This document shows positions 1 through 6,998 of a DNA stretch of 64,000 bases, piece after piece. Location: the NCBI GenBank assembly GCA_947597925.1, contig CANQFA010000001.1, positions 186,001-250,000 of the forward strand, in the 5' to 3' direction. The notes below the pieces were generated by a model. The model was not told the DNA's origin, did no database searches, and worked only from the letters and a program-made list of their open reading frames with translations. The position numbers and the translations under genes were made by a program. Source of the stretch: an uncultured Clostridia bacterium (GTDB lineage Bacteria > Bacillota > Clostridia > Christensenellales > Borkfalkiaceae). Positions within the stretch are counted from its first letter, which is position 1. The number at the start of each line of letters is the position of its first letter.

Positions 1-2
1 AG

Positions 3-1781
3 ATCTTCATCGCGATGGCGAAGGATATCCGCGTCATCATCATCAAACTCGCCGACCGCCTGCACAACATGCGCTCCCTCAACTATCTCTCCCCCGAGAG
101 ACGGCAGAAGATGGCGCAGGAGACCCTCGACATCTATGCACCCATCGCAGGGAGGCTGGGTATCAGCCAGATCAAGTGCGAACTCGAGGACCTCTGCCTC
201 AAATATCTCGACCCCGCGGCATTCGAATATCTCGTGGGCAACATCCACCAGAAACTCGAGGAGCGCAACCGCTTCGTCAACTTCGTGGTGGAGGAGATCC
301 GCGGCATCCTCGAGGAGAGCGGCATCCGCGGCGAAGTCTTCGGGCGGCCCAAGCACTTCTACTCCATCTATAAGAAGATGAAGACCAAAAACCGCACTCT
401 CGACCAGATCTATGACCTCACGGCGGTGCGCGTCATCGTGGCGACGGTCGATGAGTGCTACGAAGTCTTCGGCAAGATCCACAAGCGCTGGAAGCCCGTG
501 CCGGGGCGCATCAAGGACTATATCGCGACGCCCAAACCCAACCTCTACCAATCCCTGCACACCACCGTGCTCACCAACTTCGGGCAGCCCTTCGAGATCC
601 AGATCCGCACCGAAGAGATGCACCGCACGGCAGAGTACGGTATCGCGGCGCATTGGAAATATAAGGAGCAGCGGGATACCGAGACGACGCTCGACCAGCG
701 CATCTCGTGGATCCGCGAGATGATGGACATCCAGGGGGGCCTGCGCGACTCCAAGGAATTCCTCGACACCGTAAAGGCGGAGCTCTACAGTCAGGAGCTG
801 CTCGTCTTTACGCCGCAGAGCAAGGTCATCTCCCTGCCCGCGGGCGCCACGCCCGTGGACTTCGCCTATGCCATCCACTCCGAGGTGGGCAATCACTGCA
901 TCGGGGCAAAGGTAAACGGCAAGATAGTTCCCCTCAACTCCACCCTCGAACTGGGGGACGTGGTGGAGATCATCACCTCGCCCACGAGCAAGGGCCCCTC
1001 GCGCGATTGGCTCAAATTCATCAAGTCCTCCTCCGCGAAGGCGAAGATCAAGAGCTTCTTCAAGCGCGAGACAAAGGAGGAGAACATCAAGCTCGGCAAG
1101 AGCATGCTCGAGGAGGCGGCAAAGAAGAGGGGATATTCGCTGTCCGAACTCCTGACGCCCGAGAGCTTCAAAAAGGTCTCCGAAAAACTCGCCTTTGACA
1201 CGCAGGACGAGATGTTCGCCGCCGTGGGGTATGGCGCCGTCTCCGTCAATCAGGTATTTTTCAAGCTCGTCGACTATTTCCGCAAGGAGGTGCCCCAGCC
1301 CATCGAGGTGCGCCCCTTCCGCGAGAAGCACGATGCGGGCGCCGTGACCGTAAAGGGCATGACGGGACTGCTCGTCTCCTTTGCGGGGTGCTGCTCGCCC
1401 GTGCCCGGCGACGACATCGTGGGATTTGTGACGCGGGGCAGGGGAGTCGTCATCCACAGGACGGACTGTCCCAATATGAAGAACGTGGAGCCCGAGCGCC
1501 TGCAGCCCGCCGAATGGACGGGCAAGACGGGCGAGGCGCGCTTCAAGGCGGCCATCGTCATCCGCGCGGAGGACCAGGGCGTCGCCCTCTCCGCCGTCTC
1601 CCAGTCCATCACCGAGATGAAGCTCTCCTTAAGCTCCATCAACGGGCGGTATGACAAGGCGGGCAATGCCATCGTGGAGGTCACGGTGTCCCTTCCCTCG
1701 CGGCAGGATGTGGAGACCTTGCTCGACAAGATCCGCGCCCATTCTCCCCGCATCATCGATGTGCACCGCATGAGCAACTGA
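3..1781 (+). CDS. rel: Bifunctional (p)ppGpp synthetase/hydrolase, RelA/SpoT (Rel) family, 5'-truncated by window
   Basis: Makes and probably degrades the alarmone (p)ppGpp in the stringent response. The reading frame is open to the window edge, so the true start lies upstream; about 590 of the usual 720-740 residues are present. The first residues (KLADRLHNMRSL) are the end of the HD hydrolase domain. The synthetase domain follows, with GRPKHFYSIYKK and the GRIKDYIATPKPNLYQSLHT block; the RIKD charge pattern is typical of bifunctional Rel enzymes. A TGS domain (VFTPQSKVISLPAGATPVDFAY), a conserved-cysteine region (GCCSPVPGDDIVGF) and a C-terminal ACT domain complete it. The stop lies one base before the next ATG, so the two genes are probably co-translated. 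Assignment is secure; Rel versus SpoT naming is by family only. Confidence 0.95.
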   Translation: MFIAMAKDIRVIIIKLADRLHNMRSLNYLSPERRQKMAQETLDIYAPIAGRLGISQIKCELEDLCLKYLDPAAFEYLVGNIHQKLEERNRFVNFVVEEIRGILEESGIRGEVFGRPKHFYSIYKKMKTKNRTLDQIYDLTAVRVIVATVDECYEVFGKIHKRWKPVPGRIKDYIATPKPNLYQSLHTTVLTNFGQPFEIQIRTEEMHRTAEYGIAAHWKYKEQRDTETTLDQRISWIREMMDIQGGLRDSKEFLDTVKAELYSQELLVFTPQSKVISLPAGATPVDFAYAIHSEVGNHCIGAKVNGKIVPLNSTLELGDVVEIITSPTSKGPSRDWLKFIKSSSAKAKIKSFFKRETKEENIKLGKSMLEEAAKKRGYSLSELLTPESFKKVSEKLAFDTQDEMFAAVGYGAVSVNQVFFKLVDYFRKEVPQPIEVRPFREKHDAGAVTVKGMTGLLVSFAGCCSPVPGDDIVGFVTRGRGVVIHRTDCPNMKNVEPERLQPAEWTGKTGEARFKAAIVIRAEDQGVALSAVSQSITEMKLSLSSINGRYDKAGNAIVEVTVSLPSRQDVETLLDKIRAHSPRIIDVHRMSN

Positions 1782-1782
1782 G

Positions 1783-2382
1783 ATGAAGATCTTTTCCATC
1801 GAGCCCATGGGGTTCGCCGCAAACAGCTATCTTCTGACCGCGGACGGCGTGCATGCCGTCGCCATAGACCCCGCACAGCCGCGCATTGCCGAGGAGGCGG
1901 AGCGGCTCGGCCTCGAGGTCTCCTTCTGCCTCCTGACGCATGGGCACTTCGACCATATCGGCGGATGTGCCGCCCTGCAGGCCCGCGGCGCGAAGGTGGG
2001 GTGCCTCGTCTCCGAACGGGCGCTTGTCCTCTCAAATGATAACATGGGGTGCGATTTCGGCTATGATGTCCCCCCGTTTTGCATCGATTTCACCTTTTCG
2101 GACGGCGAGGAGCTCTCGCTTGCGGGCATTGGACTCAGGGTGCTCGCGACGGCGGGGCATACGGCGGGGAGCTGCTGTTTCCTCGCACAAGACGCCATCT
2201 TTACGGGCGACACCCTCTTTTGCCGCGATGTAGGGCGGACGGACCTGCCCACGGGGAGCGGCGCGGCGCTCAAAATGAGCCTCAAAAAGCTCGCCGCACT
2301 CGAAAACAGAGCGGTCTACCCTGGACATGGGGTGCCCACAACGCTTGACGAGGAGAGAAAATATGGTTATCTCCGACTGTAA
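1783..2382 (+). CDS. MBL-fold metallo-hydrolase (glyoxalase II-like)
   Basis: A 199-residue metallo-beta-lactamase-fold hydrolase of the short YcbL/GloB-like type. The zinc-binding motif is intact (LLTHGHFDHIGG), followed by the second metal histidine in ATAGHTAGS, the aspartate in FTGDTLFCRDVGR and the last histidine in YPGHG. It probably hydrolyses a thioester such as S-lactoylglutathione or an analogue, but the substrate cannot be read from the sequence. It starts one base after the rel stop and overlaps the start of the following radical SAM gene. Such proteins commonly sit behind rel/dtd in Clostridia. Confidence 0.88.
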   Translation: MKIFSIEPMGFAANSYLLTADGVHAVAIDPAQPRIAEEAERLGLEVSFCLLTHGHFDHIGGCAALQARGAKVGCLVSERALVLSNDNMGCDFGYDVPPFCIDFTFSDGEELSLAGIGLRVLATAGHTAGSCCFLAQDAIFTGDTLFCRDVGRTDLPTGSGAALKMSLKKLAALENRAVYPGHGVPTTLDEERKYGYLRL

Positions 2383-3736
2383 CGGCATGGAGCCCGAGCT
2401 CATGGACGTCGTCCGTCTCTTCGCGGGGGCAGAGGAGCTCGCCATTTCGCACAGCGGCCGCTTTTCGGGCGGCAAATTTTCAAATACCTTCCTCGTTGAG
2501 GGGGAGGCATTTTCCTTTTCGGACGAAGGGGAGCCCGCGGGCGAGACGGAAAAGAAGAGCCTCATGAAGCGCTATGCCAAGCTCGGGCTCTACATGATCC
2601 TCCGCAGCCGCTTCGGGCGGGACCTGCCGTGGGGGTCGCTCACGGGCATCCGCCCCACGCGGCTCGCCTATAAGGAGCTCGAGGCGGGGCGGGATTTCGT
2701 GCCCCTCTTCCGAAAGCTCATGGTCTCCGAGGAAAATATCGCGCTCGTGGGGGAGGTCCTCGCGGGGCAGCGGGGCATCTATGAGCGGAGAGAGGGTAAC
2801 TGCGACCTCTTCATCTCCCTGCCGTTTTGTCCCACAAAATGCGACTACTGCTCCTTTATCACCGCGCCCATTGCCCGCACGCGGCAATATGTCCCCGCCT
2901 ATCTCGAGGCGCTCGAGAGGGAACTCGAGGCATCCATATCAGCGATCGGGCATCTCCGTTCGGTCTATGTGGGCGGCGGGACCCCCTTTGCCGTGGAGGC
3001 GGAGGAGCTCGCGCGGGTCCTCGCGGCGGCGGCGAAGCTGAGGACGAACGGGTGCGAATTTACGGTGGAGGCGGGGCGGCCCGATGTCTTCACGCGCGAA
3101 AAGCTCGACCTCTGCAGGGAGTACGGCGTGACCCGCATCTGCATCAACGCGCAGTCCTTTTCCGACCGCACCCTCGAGGCCATCGGCAGAAGACACACGG
3201 CAGAGGACCTCTTCCGCGCCTTTGACATGGCCGCACCCTATGGGTTCGACGTGAACTGCGACCTCATAGCGGGGCTCACGGGGGAGAGCGTGGAGGAATT
3301 TTGCCGCAGTGTCGACACCGTGATCTCGCTCGGGCCCGAAAATATCACCGTGCACACCCTCTGCCTCAAAAAGGGCGCCAAGCTGAAGGAGGAGACGGAG
3401 ACGCTCTCCGAGGGGGGCATGTCCGAAATGATCGCCTACTCCCGCGAAAAACTCGCCCAAGCGGGGTACCGCCCCTATTACCTCTATCGCCAGAAATATA
3501 TGGCGGGCGCGCACGAAAATGTGGGCTGGACGAAGCCCGGCAAGGCGTGCGTCTACAATGTCGACGTGATGGAGGAGAGCGCCGACAACCTCGCCGTGGG
3601 CTCCAATGCGATCTCGAAGAAGGTCTTTTTGCGAGAGGACCGCATTGAGCGCCTCGGCTCCCCGAAGGACATTCCCACCTACCTCCAAAAGGTGGACAAA
3701 CTTATCGAGGAGAGGACAAAACTTTTCCGTGCGTGA
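2363..3736 (+). CDS. hemZ: HemZ-like coproporphyrinogen dehydrogenase family radical SAM protein
   Basis: A 457-residue radical SAM protein of the HemZ/HemN-like group. The 4Fe-4S/SAM cysteines are in PFCPTKCDYCSF at about residue 155; GGGTPF, the helical ITGIRP-like segment (LTGIRPTRLAY) before the barrel, and the HemZ C-terminal block (YYLYRQKYMAGAHENVGW) support the family. The ORF track starts at 2327, but ATG 2363 follows GAGGAGAG at good spacing and is preferred; it overlaps the MBL gene by 20 bases. The family name implies oxygen-independent heme synthesis. Many clostridial HemZ homologues lack heme-pathway neighbours, as here, so the real substrate is uncertain. Confidence 0.85.
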   Translation: MVISDCNGMEPELMDVVRLFAGAEELAISHSGRFSGGKFSNTFLVEGEAFSFSDEGEPAGETEKKSLMKRYAKLGLYMILRSRFGRDLPWGSLTGIRPTRLAYKELEAGRDFVPLFRKLMVSEENIALVGEVLAGQRGIYERREGNCDLFISLPFCPTKCDYCSFITAPIARTRQYVPAYLEALERELEASISAIGHLRSVYVGGGTPFAVEAEELARVLAAAAKLRTNGCEFTVEAGRPDVFTREKLDLCREYGVTRICINAQSFSDRTLEAIGRRHTAEDLFRAFDMAAPYGFDVNCDLIAGLTGESVEEFCRSVDTVISLGPENITVHTLCLKKGAKLKEETETLSEGGMSEMIAYSREKLAQAGYRPYYLYRQKYMAGAHENVGWTKPGKACVYNVDVMEESADNLAVGSNAISKKVFLREDRIERLGSPKDIPTYLQKVDKLIEERTKLFRA

Positions 3737-3759
3737 CGGGATCTCCCGCAAACAAAAAG

Positions 3760-3800
3760 ACAGACGTCTCCCTGTGAAGACGTCTGTTATTACTTTATAG
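3760..3800 (+). terminator. Rho-independent terminator after hemZ-like gene
   Basis: A perfect 10-bp stem (ACAGACGTCT / AGACGTCTGT) with an 8-base loop, followed by TATTACTTTAT. It lies 24 bases after the hemZ-like stop. The T-tract is weak, so efficiency is uncertain. Confidence 0.7.
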
Positions 3801-3829
3801 CTTCAGAAAGAGGGGAGTGGGGCTTCCTT

Positions 3830-3902
3830 ACGTCATTCCGGGGAGCAGAGCGACGAGGGATCTCAAAGGACGAGATTTCTCGGCTTCGCCTCGAAATGAC
3901 GT
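3830..3902. repeat. Intergenic palindromic repeat element (GTCATT...AATGAC type)
   Basis: A 73-bp imperfect inverted repeat bounded by ACGTCATT and AATGACGT. Each arm reads GTCATTyCGrGG...AgCGAcGAG..ATCTC on its own strand. A further partial half-arm (GGCGAAATGACGT) follows at about 3911. It sits between convergent transcription units and encodes no plausible protein. From memory, similar GTCATTTCGAG-type palindromes are dispersed in other bacterial genomes; that was not checked here. Confidence 0.6.
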
Positions 3903-3961
3903 GAAAGAGAGGCGAAATGACGTTGGGGGGACATGATCATAATGACGGCAAAGAGCATAAC

Positions 3962-3993
3962 AAAAAGGTCCGCTGCCCGCAGCGGACCTTTTT
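3962..3993 (-). terminator. Terminator of pnp
   Basis: A near-perfect 12-bp stem AAGGTCCGCTGC / GCAGCGGACCTT flanked by A and T runs, so it can terminate in both directions. It lies 13 bases beyond the pnp stop on the reverse strand. Confidence 0.85.
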
Positions 3994-4006
3994 TTGAGAA
4001 AATTTT

Positions 4007-6103
4007 TCAGGAGAGCTTTTCGACGAGGCGGAAATCGATCCCCTTTTCGCCGATCTTGATGATTTTTACCTTCACGACATCGCCGATGGAGAGCACGTCT
4101 TCCACCTTTTCCACGCGCTTTTCGGAGAGCTTGGAGATGTGGATCATGCCGTCCTTCCCGGGGGCGAACTCGACGAAGGCGCCCATGGTGGAGAGGATGC
4201 GCACGACTCTTCCGATAAACATGTCGCCCACCTCGGGATCGTGCACGATGCTCTCGACGATGGCCTTTGCCTTGAGCGCGGCCTCGCTGTCGCCGTAGGA
4301 GGCGATGCACACGGTGCCGTCGTCCTCGATGTCGATCTTGGTACCCGTCTCCGCGATGATGGAGTTGATGACCTTGCCCTGCTTGCCAACCACGTCGCCG
4401 ATCTTCTCGGGGTCGATCTTGAAGAAGATGATGCGGGGCGCGTATTTGGAGATCTCGGGTGCGACTTCGGGCACGCACTCGAGCATCTTGGAGAGGATGA
4501 ACTCTCTGCCCTCATTGGCCTGCTCGATGGCGGTGTGCATGATCTCCTCGGAGATGCCCTTGATCTTGATATCCATCTGGATGGCGGTGATGCCCTTGCG
4601 GGTGCCCGCTACCTTGAAGTCCATGTCGCCGAGGAAGTCCTCGAGACCCTGGATATCGGTGAGCACGCGGAATTCGCCCGTCTCTTGGTCCTTGATGAGG
4701 CCCATGGCGACGCCCGCGACGGGAGCCTTGATGGGCACGCCCGCATCCATGAGCGCCATGGTGGAGCCGCAGACGGATGCCATGGAGGAGGAACCATTGG
4801 AGGAGAGGATGTCATTGACCACGCGGATGGCGTAGGGGAATTCCTCCACGGGCGGGATGACGGGGATGAGTGCACGCTCTGCGAGGGCACCATGTCCGAT
4901 CTCGCGCCTTCCGGGGCTCCTCAGAGCCTTTGCTTCGCCCGTGCAGTAGCCGGGGAAGTTATACTGATGCATGTAGCGCTTCTCGGTCTCGTCGTCGAGG
5001 CCCTCGAGCTTCTGCGCCGCGGCGAGCATGTCGAGCGTGCAGGTGGTGAGGGTCTGCGTCTGTCCGCGGGTAAAGACGGCGGAGCCGTGCGCGCGGGGAA
5101 GGACATGGCGCTCGCACCAGATGGGGCGGACTTCCTTGAGCCCTCTTCCGTCGGGACGGATGCCCTTGAAGAAGATCTTGGCGCGGACCTTTTCCTTGGT
5201 GAGGTAGTAGATGGCGTCATTGACTTCGCGCGCATTATCGGGATAGATCTCCTTGAAGTGCTCGGAGATCTCCGCGCCTACCTTGTCCTGACGGGCCTGC
5301 CGCTCCGCGCGGTCAAAGGTATCGAGCGCCCAGTCGAGCTTGTCGGAGGCATATGCACGCACGGCGGCATCGATGTCCTCGGGAATGTGATAGAGCTCGA
5401 TGGCGCGCTTCTCCTTTCCGACGGCGGGCACGATGACCTCTTCGATATACTTGCAGATCTTGGAGATCTCGGCCTGTCCGAACATGATGGCGCCCACCAT
5501 CTCGTCATTGGAGACCTCGTTTGCGCCCGCCTCGATCATGAGGATGGCGTCCTTGGTGCCGGCGAGGTTGAGGTGAATGGTGCTCACCTCGCGCTGTGCG
5601 GCGTCGGGATTGATGACGTACTTTCCATCTACGAGGCCGACGACGACGGAGCCGGTGGGGCCCGCCCACGGGATATCGGAGATGGCGAGTGCGATGGAGG
5701 AGCCGATCATGGCGAGGGGCTCGGGTGCGACGTCGGGCTCCACGGAGAGCGCGGTCGCCACGACGACTACGTCGTTAAAGAGTCCCTTGGGGAAGAGGGG
5801 ACGGAGGGGCCTGTCGATGAGGCGCGCGGTCAGGATGGCCTTATCCGAAGCTCTGCCCTCGCGGCGCTTGAAGCTTCCCGGGATCTTGCCGACGGCGTAC
5901 ATCTTTTCCTCGTAGTCCACCTGGAGAGGGAAGAAGTCGATGCCCTCCCTTGCCGTTTCGGACATGCAGACATTGACCATGACCGCCGTCTCGCCGCAGC
6001 GGACGACGCAGGAGCCATTGGTCTGCTCCGCATACTTGCCTGTCTCGACGACGACCTCGCGGCCGCCCACTTCGAAATGAAATTCTTTGTAATTCGGTGT
6101 CAT
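4007..6103 (-). CDS. pnp: Polyribonucleotide nucleotidyltransferase (PNPase)
   Basis: A 698-residue phosphorolytic 3'-5' exoribonuclease of mRNA decay, normal family length. Two RNase PH domains are visible, the second containing SGRREIGHGALAERALIP and SSNGSSSMASVCGSTMALMDAGVP. A KH domain (PEKIGDVVGKQGKVINSIIAETG) and a C-terminal S1 domain (VGDMFIGRVVRILSTMGAFVEFAPGKDGMIHISKLS) follow. The start at 6103 (MTPNYKEF) is chosen over the ORF-track start at 6211 because AGAAAGGAAC precedes it and homology begins there. It lies downstream of rpsO, the classic order, with a terminator between them. Confidence 0.97.
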   Translation of the reverse strand: MTPNYKEFHFEVGGREVVVETGKYAEQTNGSCVVRCGETAVMVNVCMSETAREGIDFFPLQVDYEEKMYAVGKIPGSFKRREGRASDKAILTARLIDRPLRPLFPKGLFNDVVVVATALSVEPDVAPEPLAMIGSSIALAISDIPWAGPTGSVVVGLVDGKYVINPDAAQREVSTIHLNLAGTKDAILMIEAGANEVSNDEMVGAIMFGQAEISKICKYIEEVIVPAVGKEKRAIELYHIPEDIDAAVRAYASDKLDWALDTFDRAERQARQDKVGAEISEHFKEIYPDNAREVNDAIYYLTKEKVRAKIFFKGIRPDGRGLKEVRPIWCERHVLPRAHGSAVFTRGQTQTLTTCTLDMLAAAQKLEGLDDETEKRYMHQYNFPGYCTGEAKALRSPGRREIGHGALAERALIPVIPPVEEFPYAIRVVNDILSSNGSSSMASVCGSTMALMDAGVPIKAPVAGVAMGLIKDQETGEFRVLTDIQGLEDFLGDMDFKVAGTRKGITAIQMDIKIKGISEEIMHTAIEQANEGREFILSKMLECVPEVAPEISKYAPRIIFFKIDPEKIGDVVGKQGKVINSIIAETGTKIDIEDDGTVCIASYGDSEAALKAKAIVESIVHDPEVGDMFIGRVVRILSTMGAFVEFAPGKDGMIHISKLSEKRVEKVEDVLSIGDVVKVKIIKIGEKGIDFRLVEKLS

Positions 6104-6209
6104 TGTTCCTTTCTGCTCCTTATTCTTTGCCCCCGTGCCCCGTGGCGCGGGAAGCGATAAATTTTTCCCTACCTGAGGAATTTTTCGCGCGTAAAGCCGA
6201 AATTTCAGC

Positions 6210-6234
6210 AAAAAAGGGCGGAAACCCGCCCTTT
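6210..6234 (-). terminator. rpsO-pnp intergenic terminator/attenuator
   Basis: On the reverse strand AAAGGGCGG-GTTT-CCGCCCTTT is followed by a T run, immediately after the rpsO stop. It would end most rpsO transcripts and allow partial read-through into pnp, as the equivalent terminator does in Escherichia coli. Confidence 0.85.
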
Positions 6235-6241
6235 CCCTGCT

Positions 6242-6496
6242 TTACTTACGAAGTCCGAGCTGTTCGACGATGGCTCTGTAGCGCTCAATGTCTTTCGACT
6301 TGAGATAGTCGAGGAGCCCGCGGCGCTTGCCGACCATCTTCAAAAGACCGCGGCGGGAGTGATTGTCGTGCTTGTGCTCCTTGAGGTGCTCATTGAGATG
6401 GTTGATGCGCTCGGTGAGAAGTGCGATCTGCACTTCGGGAGAACCGGTGTCCCCTTCATGCTGTGCGTACTTCGCGATGATCTCGCTCTTTTCCAT
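6242..6496 (-). CDS. rpsO: 30S ribosomal protein S15
   Basis: An 84-residue protein, close to the usual 88-89. It contains the S15 signature region ([30 protein letters not shown] followed by [21 protein letters not shown]). S15 binds 16S rRNA helices in the central domain early in 30S assembly. AAGGAGG sits at good spacing upstream of the ATG. A leader of roughly 100 nt lies between the predicted promoter and the start and may carry an S15 autoregulatory structure. Confidence 0.98.
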   Translation of the reverse strand: MEKSEIIAKYAQHEGDTGSPEVQIALLTERINHLNEHLKEHKHDNHSRRGLLKMVGKRRGLLDYLKSKDIERYRAIVEQLGLRK

Positions 6497-6595
6497 TTTC
6501 GTTTATCCTCCTTATGGAATTTGCCCGCTTCGGGGCATTGTCACGAGCGCCAAGAACTGCGTGGAGAGCGCACTTCCTCGCGCACGTCGACATAT

Positions 6596-6624
6596 AGAAT
6601 ACCATATTTCGGAGGCGTTGTCAA
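6596..6624 (-). promoter_or_regulatory. Predicted sigma-A promoter of rpsO-pnp
   Basis: Reverse strand TTGACA, 17-bp spacer, TATTCT. The leader it would produce contains a small hairpin (TGCCC-CGAA-GCGGGCA) shortly before the ribosome binding site. Confidence 0.75.
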
Positions 6625-6703
6625 AGGTTTTTGCCCGCCGATACGGATTTCGCGGAATTTATTTTCCGAAGAAGGGCAAAAAGAGGGGAGGAAGGGACAA
6701 TTT

Positions 6704-6722
6704 TGTCACAATTTTTATGACA
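6704..6722. promoter_or_regulatory. Candidate operator upstream of XRE gene
   Basis: Inverted repeat TGTCA-N9-TGACA about 45 bp before the XRE start. It could be an autoregulatory site for that regulator. No functional evidence beyond symmetry and position. Confidence 0.3.
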
Positions 6723-6764
6723 GATGTGCATTGTGTCCGAATTTTTGGTACAGTTTGTAGTAGA

Positions 6765-6986
6765 ATGAAAAACAGATTTTCGAAAAAACTCACCGAACTC
6801 ATCGCAGAGAGCGGCAAGACGCAAAATGCCCTCTCGGCCGAACTTGCCGTCTCCAAGCAGAAGCTCTCCAACTGGAAGACGGGACACACCGAGCCCGATC
6901 TCGACGACCTCATCTTGCTTGCGCACCACTTCGGGGTGACGGTGGACTTTCTCCTCGGGCTCGAGGACGGCGCGGAAGAGCTCTGA
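6765..6986 (+). CDS. XRE-family helix-turn-helix regulator
   Basis: A 73-residue protein that is almost entirely one Cro/C1-type HTH: LIAESGKTQNALSAELAVSKQKLSNWKTGHTEPDLDDLILLAHHFGVTVDFLLG. The ORF track extends to 6363, but homology begins at MKNRF (ATG 6765), and upstream sequence belongs to the rpsO leader on the other strand. The ribosome binding site is weak. It ends 12 bases before comEC and may be co-transcribed with it. Target unknown; the TGTCA-N9-TGACA repeat upstream is a candidate operator. Confidence 0.85.
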   Translation: MKNRFSKKLTELIAESGKTQNALSAELAVSKQKLSNWKTGHTEPDLDDLILLAHHFGVTVDFLLGLEDGAEEL

Positions 6987-6998
6987 TCCGCGAGAGAG

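Noticed and set aside
4139-6160. 673-aa forward ORF opposite pnp
   Set aside because: It is the antisense shadow of pnp; composition is low-complexity (Asp/Gly/His/Leu) and no domain is recognisable, while pnp on the other strand is unmistakable.
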